Source: Bettongia penicillata ogilbyi (taxonomy: Eukaryota > Chordata > Mammalia > Diprotodontia > Potoroidae). From it: a stretch of DNA of 64,000 nt. The notes below the pieces were generated by a model. The model ran no database searches. It was not told where the DNA came from and saw only the letters and a program-made list of their open reading frames with translations. Of the stretch, positions 22,251 through 34,099 are shown piece after piece. The stretch spans positions 5,515,001 through 5,579,000 of the forward strand of contig JAJHZJ010000496.1 of the NCBI GenBank assembly GCA_023548195.1, read 5' to 3'. The translations under genes were made by a program, and so were the position numbers. Position 1 is the stretch's first letter. Each line of letters opens with the position of its first letter.

Positions 22251-23689
22251 GTTCAGGGTGCATTTCTCTTATGCAGAAAAAAACGATTTTCTTCTAGCTA
22301 AAGCCAGTTATGCTTTAAGTTAGCTGGAAGGACCCAGATCAGAGACTACCTTAAGTTTATAGCCCATGTAAAACAAGCCACAGTGTCACGCCTTTTACAT
22401 CCCACTGAGCAAATTCACTCCTTGTTTGTAAAAACCTGAAGCTCCGAATGATAGTGTTATTTGTGCGTGGCCTACCACAGACCTCCTCCAGGGCATCTCC
22501 TGTAAAAATGGGGTCATCTTTCAAATCCAAGTGTAGTCTCTAAAGCTTTTATAAAAAAAAAAAGAAGCAGATGCAATGAGTAGGCTGCCCCAAATTCAAC
22601 GTTAAGATCAAAGACAGAAAAGACAAGCTGAGTAGTACTAGAATTGGCCATTATTAACCAGGATCTTTGGAGAATTCCTTGGATCTTTTAAACTACGCAA
22701 TTCAATTTAATAGTACAATGCTTTAGTCATTGATCCCACAGATGTAAATCTTGCCTCCATCAATGCAGATTCCAATCCATACATGAATACTGATCTTGCA
22801 TAACCCTTGTCTATACCTTCCCACAAATGCACCATAGTGAGGTCAACGCAACATTCCAAAGGGGACCTGCTATCACCAATTCTTCATTCTTGTGTTATGG
22901 CTAATCTGTCTTCTTTTGTTTGTCTACACAAGCCTTTCTTTGTTATCGTACTTTAAGAGACCTCTCAATCCTGATGTGTTATGCGTTTGTACTCTGTTCA
23001 CACTCACCAATTGCTTTTCCAACCTCCCCCCTTACCTTATCCTCACCTTAATTTCTTTTTATTGCATGACTTACACCTACCCATCACCACTTAAGAATGT
23101 GGGTATTAAAAATCAATATACCTTTGTTTTAGGAAGAAGATTGGGATCATTTAAAAAACTTTGCAGTTCCCCAAGGTAATCCAGCCTGATCAATTTCTCC
23201 TGTTCATTTCTAGACCCAACTCATGGTTCTTTTCTAGTATCTGCCCAAAATAAATATACTGATAGATTATCACTATAGATTGTCTGCGCAGTTCTATATT
23301 CTAGCCTGGAAAATAAGTATTCTTCATCCACTTGGCTTTTTCCTGTGTGGATAGCTATGTCAATCTCTTGGGTAGTTACAGCCCTGGGAGACCTCAGCTC
23401 CTTCTAACCAAAATGCACTGACAGAATCTCATTGAAGAGGCTCTGTGACATTCAGACCCTTGATGTGAACAACACAACATTTCTGAGCAGGAATATTCAT
23501 GGAACATGTGGACTTCAGTCAACAACAGTTTATAGCAGACCTCATCTTTAAGGGAACACAACTGACTACAAGGTGTACAGAATAAAAGATCCCAATGGGA
23601 TCATTGATCATTTATCATTTTATAAATGATTCAGTAGATCAAATTGTCAACAAATTTTCTTACAGCAAACTCTAATATTTATTTCAAAA
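22251..23689. other. No recognised feature (1.4 kb)
   Basis: The plus-strand frame 22892-23179 (95 codons) is Leu/Phe/Ser-rich, as expected from pyrimidine-rich DNA. No domain, no flanking gene structure. Confidence 0.5.
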
Positions 23690-23830
23690 TTGTACAAGTT
23701 TTATGGAACAATTTAAAATCAACGTGAGTCCCTTCGGTGACATCTTCAACAGATGAACATCCACATCCAGGCTTTGCTTGAAAACTTCACCTCATGATGA
23801 AGGCTAAATTGGAGAGGTAGAGTTTCATAA
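23690..23830 (-). repeat. CR1/L3-type fragment, antisense
   Basis: 'gtcccttcggtgacatcttc', AACAGATGAACATCCACATCC, 'aggctttgcttgaaaacttc' parallel the antisense CR1-like order also seen at 6290. Confidence 0.45.
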
Positions 23831-23842
23831 GTTCACTATCTC

Positions 23843-23945
23843 TAGAGTTAGAAGGTCTGAGTTGAGCTTTCCTTCCAGTGGCTGGTTCCTTTCTAGCTTT
23901 GGCAAGTCATTTATCTTCCATTGTCTGTTGGCCTCTGAAAAAATT
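23843..23945 (+). repeat. Decayed CORE-SINE fragment
   Basis: 'ttagaaggtctgagttgagc', GCTTTGGCAAGTCATTTATC and 'ccattgtctgttggcctctg'. Confidence 0.45.
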
Positions 23946-24019
23946 TTCATTGTAGCCCTGGAGGTCCTTGGACCAGACTATTTAATTATTATGTATTTAT
24001 TTTTATTCTCAGACAACAG

Positions 24020-24184
24020 CAGGAATGTTTACCCTTTTTTTGGTGTGTGTCACAGAAACCTTTGTCAGCCTGAGGAAGCTGAATATTATGGCTTGTAAAT
24101 GCATACGCAGAATTACAAAGGAAACTGATTATACTGAAATATACATTAAAATTAATTGACAGACCCCAAGTTAACAACCTTTAG
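24020..24184 (+). mobile_element. hAT-like MITE (TTCTTAACC family)
   Basis: Start CAGGAATGTTTACCC, 'ggtgtgtgtcacagaaacct', 'aattacaaaggaaactgatt', ATACTGAAATATACATTAAAA, and end 'gaccccaagttaacaacctt' TAG. Terminal inverted repeat about 14 bp. No transposase. Confidence 0.7.
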
Positions 24185-24759
24185 TATATAGGTCTTGTGC
24201 TCAATGGCTATCACACATTGCAAGCTTCCCAAAGGATCCCCAAGCTTTTTCATTCTCCTACAGACATCTCTAAGTGGTATTATATCGTGTTGTCAATACA
24301 CAGAACTCTTTACTTCCCATGGTGATGTCTCTGAATTGCCTCTGACCAGACCACTAATGCTCCTGGAGTTTGATCTTCTTAATAGCCCTAACATGGTTTC
24401 TGGTCCCTGGCCTGTTGGAACCACTTGTACTGATGAGGCCTCTGTGGATCATTTCGATCTCCGGCCTCTTGCTAAATCTCAAAAGCCAACGTGTCAGGGC
24501 ACTTTGATTAGCACAAACTGCGGCCTCTGGAGGCTCTTAACCTCATGAAATTTAGTAGGGCAGCCTGTTCTTATTTTATATTATTTGTGGCTTTGTTTTC
24601 ACTTCAATCACTAGATGAAATTCAGCCAGATCTTGCTGATATGACAGACTCCATCTCCTTCACATCCTCTGTTTCTAGCCCAGGATTCCATCCCCTCAAA
24701 AACAAAGCAAAGACATAGACGCTGAATCCATAGAAGTTGCAGGAAGGTGTTGATATGGA
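24185..24759. other. No recognised gene; 117-codon open frame of unknown meaning
   Basis: The frame 24195-24548 is the longest in the window that is not low-complexity or obviously LINE-derived. It has no recognisable domain, signal peptide or gene context, and chance frames of this size are expected in 64 kb. Confidence 0.4.
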
Positions 24760-24945
24760 GAAGAGAACTGGTTCTAGAATCAAAAGACCTAGGTTCTCAT
24801 TATCCCTCGGGTATTTGCTAGTCAGGTGCCCAAAGGCAAATTGATGTACCTACAGGGGCCCCAGTTTCCTCTTCTGTAAAAGGAAAGTGTTACATTGGAT
24901 TCCCACTGAGGCCCCTTCTAGCTCTCAATCTATGATCCTATTATC
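24760..24945 (+). repeat. CORE-SINE, tail type C
   Basis: 'gaactggttctagaatcaaa', AGACCTAGGTTCTCATTATC, 'cccagtttcctcttctgtaa', CCACTGAGGCCCCTTCTAGC, TCTATGATCCTA. Confidence 0.85.
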
Positions 24946-25009
24946 ATTGTACCTTTGTTCCCTCTGACAGACCAGGGCATCAAATCCAGTTCAGTCACAA
25001 GGCACAAAT

Positions 25010-25245
25010 AGAATACTCAAAAGTTTACAAAACCCTTTATATTCATCAGATCATTTAAGTCTCATAACAACCTTATGAACTAGGGAATTTAGGTATTACT
25101 TTTCCCATTTTACAGATGGGGAAACCAAGGCACAGATAGGTACAATAGCTTGCCAGTGGGCACACAGCTAAGAAATATCAGAGGTAGAATTTGAACCCTG
25201 ACTCCAAATCATGAATTCTGAACCCTGTTGTCTTCTGCCTCTCTA
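25010..25245 (-). repeat. CORE-SINE, tail type B, antisense
   Basis: 'aagtttacaaaaccctttat', 'cattttacagatggggaaac', GGCACACAGCTAAGAAATATC, 'gaatttgaaccctgactcca', CTTCTGCCTCTCT. Confidence 0.88.
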
Positions 25246-25439
25246 GGAAAGATAATTAGCTGACAAAGGTGCAAAGAAGAGAGATTGGAGAATGAAACCA
25301 TCTTATCCTTCTATTCATTTAGTCTATTTGCACCTCTCATAATCACTCAAATCACTCCAAAAAATTTCCCTAACTGCTCTGTCCCACGCTCAACTTTTCC
25401 TTTTCTAAATCACTGAACAAGCCCTGACCCCCAGCCTAC

Positions 25440-25645
25440 CTCTGAGTCTTCATATTGGTTTATACCTTCTGCCCAGACTGCCTCTGCCATCCCATCCTCA
25501 TGTGCCCCCCTTTTCTCCAATCTGCAGCTGTACCTGAGGACTAGCATTGTTTGGCATTTGTCACTATATCCATAACTCCTAGCCCATTGTGTAGCATCTG
25601 TTATGAAGGCAATATATTTTTGTTAAATGTATTTGAATTGAATAG
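25440..25645 (+). repeat. L2-like 3' end
   Basis: 'actcctagcccattgtgtag', CATCTGTTATGAAGGCAATA and 'gttaaatgtatttgaattga' ATAG resemble an L2 terminus. Upstream pyrimidine-rich sequence (CTGCCTCTGCCATCCCATCC) is compatible. Confidence 0.45.
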
Positions 25646-26387
25646 TAGTGATGAGTAAATGTCAATTTCTGTTCCCTGATGAATACTTGTTTGGGCTTTC
25701 TAGGGGACACATATTGCAAGAAAATATAAAGCATCAAGAATCTACAGAGGAGAGAGCACAGTTTAAGTAACAATCTCCAACTCCTTCCTATATTACCTTT
25801 CCAGGATGCTACATCTGTCCTTATCCTTCAATCTCTATCTTAGACTGATCAATATTTTAACAGAGAGAGGGAAGTTTGATAGTATCTCACTTTCTAAGTT
25901 TTAACTTTCACTTTGAGAATAGGGCAAAGGAAGACTTCATGAAGGTGGAGACACTGGAGCTGAGCCTCCAAGGAAGAAATAGAAAATCGCTTCTCCTCCA
26001 ACCCATGTCTGACAAGTTCTCAAGTTCAAGAATTCATCAGAGTAATTTTTCTCTCCTACCTAGAAGCTGGTGAGCTGTCTCTCAGTAGGACTGCCTTCTG
26101 CCAACATAACTGATGTAGAAAATTGTCACTTGACATCAGAGAGCAGTGTGTTGATATGCTGATAGTGCCAGAAATTGAAAGTGAGCAGGTTAGAGCCAAA
26201 GGTTTAATAACACTGCATTCTGCTGAATAAATAAAATTTCAATTGTACTAGAACAGAAGCCATTATTTACTAATGGGTAGCCGGAAGAGAAAAGCCTTCC
26301 ATCTTTTGCCTTTAGGTAGGTCTGAGAACAAATGGTGGGATGGGTATTTAAATGGAAAACAAACAAAAAAAAAAAGACTCTAGGAGG
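25646..26387. other. Mostly unassigned; short L2-like antisense patch
   Basis: GGAAGACTTCATGAAGGTGG to GAGCCTCCAAGGAAG (25928-25976) resembles antisense L2. The rest is not assigned. Confidence 0.4.
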
Positions 26388-26572
26388 CATCATTGTACTG
26401 TGGAACAAATTGTGAATTTCAATTTAAAGCCCTTGAGTTCTAATACTCTCTCTATCACATTTGTGACCCTGGGAAGATCACTTAACATTTCTAGTGTTTA
26501 CTCTCATCCTCTATAAACTGAGGCAGTTGACCTCTTGAAAGTCTCTTCCAGCTCTAAACCTGTGGTCCTCTA
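26388..26572 (+). repeat. CORE-SINE, tail type C
   Basis: 'catcattgtactgtggaaca', 'tttgtgaccctgggaagatc', ACTTAACATTTCTAGTG, 'gttgacctcttgaaagtctc', TTCCAGCTCTAAACCTGTGG. Confidence 0.82.
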
Positions 26573-27139
26573 GTCTTATTTCAGAATAATTAGAAAATGT
26601 TAATTTTTAAAAGTATTTCCCCAGTTATTTTGAATTTCAAAATACCTGTCCTGTCCCCTGATATGGAGACACCAAAATAGCAATTAAATAGTCATAGATG
26701 AAAATCCAGGGAGTCGCACTAAGCATATTAATTGGGTGGCAATTTTGGTTGTAAGAAAGTATAATGGATAGTGTGAAATTGGGTATTGACAAAGGGTATC
26801 CTGGGGATTGAAGTTTGAATAGACTGAAGAAAAGAGTGTTGATGCAAAAAGAATGGGCAGAGATGATGCTTGATATGAATGCCTCCAGTAATGATAAAAA
26901 TATATTGAATGACTTTTATGACACAAATACAATGAAGAATATAGAAAATCATGTTTCTTATTCCAAGAATGTTATGAGGCATGAAGCCAACTGACGAATA
27001 TTAACTAAAACAAGGTAGTAAAATGGAAAGCAGGCTGAGTAGTCTTTGCTATAGCCAAGAATCTCTTCTTGTTCTTGTTCTTTTTTATTAATGTTTAAAA
27101 TTCTCTGTTTCCATGGTCGATTCACTGAACTGGACTGTG
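26573..27139. other. No recognised feature
   Basis: Minus-strand frames 26684-26982 have no domain. AT-rich. Confidence 0.45.
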
Positions 27140-27305
27140 CCGTTGAATTTCATAAGTGGAAGGGGCTGCTTCAGGATTTAGTGAATTCATCTTTACTAGA
27201 TTTCTTTGGATAAAGTATGAAAGACCATTTCTCCAGCATGTCATAGGACAGATTCTGTTTTGGTTATGGGTTGGAACAGATGACCTCTGAGGTCTCTCAC
27301 AGATA
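27140..27305 (+). repeat. CR1/L3-type 3' tail
   Basis: 'ataagtggaaggggctgctt', then 'agattctgttttggttatgg', GTTGGAACAGATGACCTCTG, AGGTCTCTCACAGAT. Confidence 0.6.
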
Positions 27306-27864
27306 GAAGATTACGGAGATTTCTGAACCAAGTTTGGGCTCCAGTTGGATATTTGAGGCGAATGGCTACATCTGCCATCATGTATAATGTAAATGTGTAT
27401 AAGAGAGGATGTGGTGTATGAATGGGGGTGGGGGATTGATAAGAGAAGCCAAGTTAACCTGGCTAGTCTTTGGGGTCTGGCATGGATGAATTCCCTCTTG
27501 TTATCCAATAGCTTTCCTTCTTGGGTTGTCATCCATAGTTTAGGTCCTTCCATCAAAGAGGTTCAGGGTTTCAGGGGCAAATGGAGAGACTGGCATTTCT
27601 TTTTGTACTGAGCAATGGGGTAGTAGATCAGACCTTGTCTGTCATTTGTCCTAAATAGGGCTCATTTCAAGGAAAGGAGATAATTTGCTACATGGTGCTA
27701 CATGACTAAATTTCAATTCTTAAAACTCCAGGAAATTCTTTGTGCAAAGACTTTCCTTAAGCTACCCCTCTTCTCATCTATTTCCTAGAGTGTCACACTC
27801 TGGTAGCTTTTTCATGGAGAATATTGACATAAATCTATTTAATTCCCTACTTACAACAGTTTCC
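27306..27864. other. No recognised feature
   Basis: Overlapping frames on both strands at 27311-27611 have no domain. Confidence 0.45.
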
Positions 27865-27975
27865 AGTGGTGCCAAATGCTGCAGAGAGGTCAGTGAGGAT
27901 GAACACAGACAAAAGGATATTGAATTTGTTGACGGAAATCAGTGGTAACATTGAGAGTGTAGTTTCTGTAAGCAG
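27865..27975 (-). repeat. L2 reverse-transcriptase fragment, antisense
   Basis: 'agtggtgccaaatgctgcag', AGAGGTCAGTGAGGATGAACA and 'gaaatcagtggtaacattga' match antisense L2 over the segment coding the LSAAFDT-type motif of the reverse transcriptase. Too short and decayed to code. Confidence 0.75.
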
Positions 27976-28159
27976 GTGGCATCAAAGCATAACTTTTTTC
28001 TAGTGACCACTAGCACTAAATTGGTACTCATATATCAACCATAATGAATGATCCTACTTTATGGAACCTGGAAAGTTCAATCTAACTTGTATTCATTTCT
28101 TGTTTTTCTAAGGAGAACACTGTACTCAATTAAATTGATCTTTGATGACAAGTCCTCTT

Positions 28160-28680
28160 ATTTTTAAAAAAGTGATTGATGTGGTTTTTACATCACTTTA
28201 ATTTCCACATATGTCCCTCCATGTTCAACCACTGAGCATGCCATCCCTTGTAACAAAGAATAAAAACTAATCAGTTCATCACAACCAACACAAAGCACAA
28301 CTATTGAGTGTGTCAGTGCATGTCATGTTTTACCCTTCAAGATCCCCTCCTACGAAAAATAAAGCTTAGTACATTTCCTCAACTTTCTTCAGGGTAGATC
28401 CAAGCTTGGACATTATAACACAGAATTCATGTGCCCTCCTTTTTTTATTCTTTCTATTTGTTTTATTGTAGTCATTGTGAATATTGTTTCCTTATTTACT
28501 TCATTGTATCAGTTCATATAAGCCTTCCAATGCTTATCTGAATTATTCATGTTCATCTTTTGTTATGCTGAAGAAGAATTTCATTACATTCATGTACCAA
28601 AATTCACTTAACTATTCCCAAATCTATGTTCATTTAATTTTTTTCATTTTTCCAAAAGCTGCTATAAAGACAGACAATAT
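28160..28680 (-). repeat. Marsupial L1 3' region, antisense
   Basis: Good match over about 500 bp: 'atgttcaaccactgagcatg', CCATCCCTTGTAACAAAGAA, 'cagttcatcacaaccaacac', 'tattgtagtcattgtgaata', GTATCAGTTCATATAAGCC, 'tttcattacattcatgtacc', AAAAGCTGCTATAAA. No coding frame. Confidence 0.88.
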
Positions 28681-28689
28681 GATGTAGGA

Positions 28690-28850
28690 GAAAGAGAACC
28701 AAATCCCTGGGAAAGTCACTTACCTTCTCTCAATAGTCCTGGAACTGACTACAAATTGCAAGTCAGTTGCTAATATGCACTGGTGGGAGACAGTTTCCTT
28801 GGTCATAGTTCCTTACCTCAGTGAAGTCACTGGTCTGGATAAAAATAAGC
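28690..28850 (+). repeat. CORE-SINE, tail type D
   Basis: 'ctgggaaagtcacttacctt', then the unusual tail 'gttgctaatatgcactggtg', GGAGACAGTTTCCTTGG, 'cagtgaagtcactggtctgg'. It shares this tail with 46500-46680 and 62275-62493. Confidence 0.75.
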
Positions 28851-28854
28851 ATTG

Positions 28855-29315
28855 CTATGATAAGGCTATATGTCTGGCTTTTAAGAACCTCTCTTCTGAC
28901 TTCACACATGTTTCTTCCCTCCAAGTATTTTATGGCCCAATCAGACTAGACTATTTGCTTTTTTTAGACACTAGATATTCCATCTCCTGCCTCTGACATT
29001 TCACTGGCTACTCATCCACTCCCCTCATCCATAACTGATCCCTCTTTGCTGTCACATTTAGAATCTGTAGATTCTTACCAAGTCAACTCAGTCTTCCCTC
29101 CATGAAACTTCTCCTGATCCCACCAGCTCGGAGTTTCTACCTTACATTTTTATGTCATGTTTTTTTTGTGTTCACTTATATGATTTCACATTGTTTCACT
29201 TGATAAAAGGTAAGCTTCTTGAAGGTGGAGAATATTTCATTTCTGTTTTTGCTTCTTTCACCTATATTACTGTGCCTGGCACATAATATGATATTAAGAA
29301 ACATTTTTGATTAAT
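28855..29315 (+). repeat. L2 3' region
   Basis: 'acatttcactggctactcat', 'ccatgaaacttctcctgatc', CACTTGATAAAAGGTAAGC, 'tactgtgcctggcacataat', ATGATATTAAGAAACATTTTTG follow L2 sense order. Confidence 0.8.
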
Positions 29316-29415
29316 TGCTTGATCTCATGGTTATGGTTCTTCCTTCCATGGTATGAGTCAACATTGATGCATAGCCTCACTTCCTGTGTACTACTACCGT
29401 ATGACTCTTTGATAA

Positions 29416-29474
<59 letters not shown>
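29416..29474. repeat. (GT)n-(GA)n compound microsatellite
   Basis: About 9 GT units followed by about 20 GA units without interruption. Confidence 0.97.
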
Positions 29475-29476
<2 letters not shown>

Positions 29477-29617
29477 AGAAAAATGGGTCATAGAGGAAGA
29501 ACTTTTTACCATAATGTTTTTATCCTTCAGTTTTCTTAACTTTTATTTTATGTTCCTGAATAGTTTCTTTACTCTCATGTGGCAGGCATTCTGTCCTATA
29601 TACCTTTGTTTCCCTTT

Positions 29618-29870
29618 GGTAACTAGGTAGTGCAATGGATAGAACACTTGATTGGAAATAAGGAAAGCTTGTGTCCAAATATAGGGTCATACTTTAACAG
29701 TGTGACCCTGGGTAAGTCACTTAACCTCTAACTGCTTCAGTTTCCTCATCTCCAAAATTTGAGGATAATGGTAACATCTACATCCTTGGGTTGTCATGAG
29801 GACCAAATGAGATAATATTTGCAAAGCGTTTTGCAAACTTTAAAGCCCTATATAAATGCTTGATGTTACC
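29618..29870 (+). repeat. CORE-SINE, tail type B
   Basis: Head 'ggtaactaggtagtgcaatg' GATAGAAC, 'gtgtgaccctgggtaagtca', 'caaatgagataatatttgca', AAGCGTTTTGCAAACTTTAAAG. Confidence 0.92.
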
Positions 29871-30954
29871 ACCTAGTATCATCTTCATCCTCATCATTCA
29901 TTCAACATCAAGGACAATGAATAGTACAGAGGAGATGTGTAATCACTATTTGAAAATACTATTTTATGAGTAAGTCCTATCTCTCTCACTGAGTTGTAAG
30001 GTCCCTAAGTGACAACTTGATGAAGTAATGAAGGAACGTGGAAATGTGGTCCTGATTGAGTTCATCAACATCGCCACCATTAAAAAATATTCAGTGGGGT
30101 TTAGAACAAATAGATCAGAGACATGGCAACATAGTGAGATTAAAAGTAGAATATAGTAAAATCCTATTTTAAAAACAAATTAAAATGTGGAGGAGGGCAG
30201 CTTCTATGAAAAAAGAAATTAGCAAATTGGCCTAAACTCAAGGAAAAAATGAAAAGATGGTCATGTTTCCTCTGTGGAACTAATGCTAACTTTCCAAAAG
30301 GGAGAGAGAGGGAGAGGGAGAGACGGTAGGCAAGCAAGGTAGATACATGGTCACAAGGGTTCAGGGGAAAGATATTTTAAGAGAAAAATCAAAGAAGGTT
30401 GATGTTTGCCTGTGAGCCAAAGGGGAGAAAAACTGAAGGGACAGAGACACTGAGGGGAGATCTGAACAAATCCTGAGGCACTTTAAAAAGAACATCAAGG
30501 AAGCAGGAGAGGATGGAATTGGTGACATTTTGGGAAGCGAAATGACCCAGGAGATAATAGAAGTAGTTATGCTCAGAGCATTTTTAAACTGGTGGAAAGT
30601 CATCAAAGCCCTAAGACTACTGCCACCACCTGGACATTAGTTTTATGGGAAACCATATGAGGCATTTTGTGGTTCCCAGGAAGGTGTACTTCCTTTAAAT
30701 GGTGTTTGGATGTAAATAACAATCCACAGATGCATCCCAACCCTCCTCTTTATTGGCCAAGTTTGGATAGCTCTGCTTATCATTGTGATTAAGTAACAGG
30801 TTAACAGCCTGTTGTGGGGAATAAGGAAACAGGACCATTTCAATTAATATTTTTTTTCCAGTGTGTTGAAAATAAGGCAGTTATTCTATGTTTGGCATAA
30901 TTATTTCATTACCATGGTTCAGAGAGATAACATTTGATTTGAGAGATCAGGCGG
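29871..30954. other. No recognised feature (1.1 kb)
   Basis: Contains a purine tract GGGAGAGAGAGGGAGAGGGAG at 30299-30323. The minus-strand frame 30361-30606 has no recognisable domain; the adenine-rich plus strand could be very old LINE sequence, but I cannot name it. Confidence 0.45.
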
Positions 30955-31155
30955 GTAGGTATCCTGTTAGTTTTGAAATCAAGGACACCTAGGTTTGGCT
31001 CCTGCCCCTGAAATTTCCTAAGCTTCTCTGAGGTTGGGTAGGTCACTTCTGAGTCTGACCCTTCTCTTAATGAGAATAATAAACATACAGGGTGCATCTC
31101 ACAAGATTGTTTCCAGACTCGGAGACAGCATCTGTAAAGCACTTTGCAAAATCCA
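30955..31155 (+). repeat. CORE-SINE, tail type B
   Basis: 'tagttttgaaatcaaggaca', CCTAGGTTTGGCTCCTGCC, 'ttgggtaggtcacttctgag', ATCTGTAAAGCACTTTGCAAA. Confidence 0.75.
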
Positions 31156-31373
31156 TATGTGTGTGTGTATCAGCATTATAACTGTCATTATAATTAATGT
31201 TTCTATCATATTCAGTTTAAGAACATCCAGTAAAAGACAATATGGATAAGGGGAGTACTTTGGCAAGGATACATAAATGTTTTTGGAAGATATTTTGTTA
31301 TTTAAATAATGTTTCAAGAATTAAAAAACCAATGTGTCATTACAGTTTTAAAAACCACTATCAAGGCACAGGG

Positions 31374-31632
31374 GAAAATAGGTGGAGCAGTGGTTAAATC
31401 TTCCGGTCTGGAGTCAGGAATATCTGAGTTCAAATCTACCCTCAGACATTGACTAGTTATGTGGCCCTGAGCAAGTCACTTAATCTCCTTTTACCTCCAG
31501 TTCCTCATAAGTAAAATGAGAAAACCTTACAGGTGAAGCAAAGTTATTGTGATGATCAAATTTGATATTTGTAAATTGTTAAACACTGTCTGAAACATGG
31601 TAGGTATCATATAAATATTAGCAGTTGTTACT
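31374..31632 (+). repeat. CORE-SINE, tail type B
   Basis: 'ataggtggagcagtggttaa', 'ggagtcaggaatatctgagt', GGCCCTGAGCAAGTCACTTAATC, and a tail ending 'catataaatattagcagttg'. It is followed after 17 bases by a SINE in the opposite orientation. Confidence 0.9.
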
Positions 31633-31649
31633 GATTCATTCTTGCTTTT

Positions 31650-31882
31650 TGGTTGTTTCAGTCATGCCTGACTCTTTGTGATTCATTTGGGTTGCTACAC
31701 CAGAGTGGCTTGCCATTTCCTTTTCTAGCTCGTTTTATAGATGATGAAACCAAGGCCAATAGGGGTAAGTGATTTACCCAGGGTCACACAGCTACTAAGT
31801 GTCGGAGGCTGGATTTGAGCTCATAAAGATGAGGCTTCCTGACTCCAGACCCAATACTCTATCCACTGTACCACCTAGCGGC
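31650..31882 (-). repeat. CORE-SINE, tail type A (Mar1-like), antisense
   Basis: 'gtttcagtcatgcctgactc', 'gtggcttgccatttcctttt', 'agggtcacacagctactaag', end CCACTGTACCACCTAGCGGC. It forms a tail-to-tail inverted pair with the SINE at 31374-31632. Confidence 0.93.
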
Positions 31883-31897
31883 AGAATAAAAATAATG

Positions 31898-31916
31898 AGG
31901 GTTATTATTATTATTT
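31898..31916. repeat. (TTA)n tract
   Basis: Short GTTATTATTATTATTTTTT run. Confidence 0.8.
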
Positions 31917-32549
31917 TTTATAAGAAGCCTTATATTCCAGGCTTGCCAAATATTTGCAGATTTTCTTCTTTAAGGTAGAAGTGGGAATCACTCCCACACA
32001 ATCAGCATCCCTTTTTCAATAAAGAAATTTAGCTTTATTTTACAGAACAAAAATTGGTAACATGAGTAATTCCCCAAATGTTCTGAACACAAAGGTTTTG
32101 ATCTCTGAGTGACAATATGAAATTAAAAACCCAGTAGTAGCTGCATTGAATAACCAGAGTTGTTTTTACACCTCCCATCAAGATAGACACTGCTATTTCT
32201 CATCAGGAAAGACAAGAGTTTTGCCTTCCAAAAAATTTTGAGGGCTTACAGACAGTTACTGGACATAAAGTAGTCTAACTGTGCCTCACTTAGCCACAGT
32301 TCAGTTAATGGAATTCTAAGGTTTAGGAGTTCACTAATTAAGTCACAAATCATTCCAAATGCTTCTTTTGAGCTCCCCTAATTCCAGAATCCCAGAAGCA
32401 GCCACAACCTGCATGGCCCAAATTACTCCAACTAGAGAAAGCTTGATATGCATTACATTGATTTCCAGGAAAGGAGCTGACTTGAAAAGCATATTGCTCC
32501 ATTCAGCATACAAAATTTAAGTGTTGCAATTTAGGAAGGGCTGGTGGAA
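31917..32549. other. No recognised feature
   Basis: No repeat family or coding signal recognised. Confidence 0.45.
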
Positions 32550-32705
32550 GTGTTAAATTTCGAGTGAGAAAACCTGGCTGTGAATCCGGGCTTGGCGGCT
32601 TCCTCCCTGTGGACTATGGCACAGTTACTTAGAACTTTAGGTTTTCCTGTCCTCATTTATGATGACAGTGTTTGACTGGATTAAATAAGAAATCCTGTTT
32701 CACTT
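32550..32705 (+). repeat. CORE-SINE, decayed
   Basis: 'gagaaaacctggctgtgaat', CCGGGCTTGGCGGCTTCCTC, 'ggcacagttacttagaactt', TGACTGGATTAAATAAG. The CpG and GGCGG remnants are unusual for this AT-rich window but fit a tRNA-derived head. Confidence 0.65.
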
Positions 32706-33190
32706 CTAAGGCCCATCTTAGCTGGGTCCCTGCCCTCATTTCCAGTCTTCTTCCATCCTACCCCACCTCCACATACTCTGAGGTTTAGTGATATTGACTG
32801 CCTTAGCTGACCATTCCATGTATCACTTCATCTCCTGATTGTCCATTTCCATTGAATGTGACTCAAGCCTGAGGTGCTTTGCCTCTTCATATCTCCTGCT
32901 CATTTCTGTAACTTCCTTCAAGTCTCTTGTTAAATTTGTTTTCTACAAGAAGACCTTCCAAGTTCTACTTATTGATAGTGCTTTCTCTCCCTGAGACTGT
33001 CCCTAATTTATCCTATATATATATTTTGTTTGAACAAGTTGCTTGTGTATTGTATCCCCTGTTAGAAGGGGAACTCTTTGAGAGCAGAGGCTATTTGGTT
33101 TTTGGTTTTTGTCTTTTTATGTATCCCATGTGCCCCTGTCACATGTTCAGCCTTGAATAAATGGTAGTTGACTGACTGATGGACTGACTG
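32706..33190 (+). repeat. L2 3' region, long sense copy
   Basis: 'ccaccccacctccacatact'-like start (TACCCCACCTCCACATACTC), 'acttccttcaagtctcttgt', 'gaactctttgagagcagagg', and a TTGACTGACTGATGGACTGAC terminus. One of the most complete L2 3' ends here. Confidence 0.88.
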
Positions 33191-33902
33191 AATGAATTTG
33201 GAGGTTCCTTTTAGTTTTAGAGCCTAGGATTGACCCTACGGTAATTTTCTGAACTTCATTGACCATTGTCCATTTGCTAAATAAACGCATGCCTATATAC
33301 ACCCAGTAAATGTGTACATATATGTGTATATGTTGTTTGCACAAATATGTGTTTATCTGGATGTATGTCTCAGTCACTGTGGAGAAAGCAATACATAATG
33401 CTGGACTTCAGTAATATCCTCTCAGTGACAAGAGACTTCTATCATATGGGCAGCAGTGTATGGAAGACCCATGCTGGTACATGAAGAAGAGGTAGATCAG
33501 GTGAGCTTCCACTCATACCATGGAGAGCAGTATTCACATTGACAACATGAGACTCCCGTTATAGCATTGGGGTCATCATGACCTCCAAGTATGCAAACTC
33601 CCTTTCCAGATATCAGTTGCCACCCCCTCTGAAACCTACATTTTAGAGAATTATCTGGGGCACTGAATGACTGTTCCTTGTCCTTTGCCATCCTGCTTCT
33701 TAATTGCAAGGTTAGCCCTCTATTCACTAACCTCAGAGCATTTCCCACATAGCAATATGCAGATATATGCATAAAAACACTTGTATACATATAAATACAC
33801 AAAGTATATTAGCCTACATGTGCTCACATGTATATATGTATGAATATATTAGTGGACCTATGTATGTGTGCCCATATGTCAATTTATTATGTCCATATAT
33901 TG
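33191..33902. other. No gene; TG/TA-rich patches
   Basis: TACATATATGTGTATATGTTG near 33316 and ACATGTATATATGTATG near 33827. The minus-strand frame 33497-33802 has no domain. Confidence 0.5.
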
Positions 33903-34090
33903 TTGTTGTGTTTTGTCCTTCGTTCTGGAAGAGGACATGACATCAAGATGATGACATGACTTACAGTTGACTGATTTGAGGGAGGGAGGGCTGTGCAAGG
34001 TCACCAACTTCACTTTCTTCTCCTGAGCCATCTGGGTCCAATGGCCTGATATTCATCAAGATGACTGGAGATGGTCCAGGATGATATCTT
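33903..34090 (-). repeat. WSINE/WALLSI-like marsupial SINE, antisense
   Basis: 'tttgtccttcgttctggaag', 'gagggagggctgtgcaaggt', 'gagccatctgggtccaatgg', 'aagatgactggagatggtcc'. The reverse orientation of the same element is at 36089-36326. Its tRNA-like head is missing. Confidence 0.88.
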
Positions 34091-34099
34091 TTAATATCC

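Noticed and set aside
30361..30606. Possible LINE reverse-transcriptase remnant
   Set aside because: The composition suggests an old LINE, but no motif in the right order could be found on either strand.
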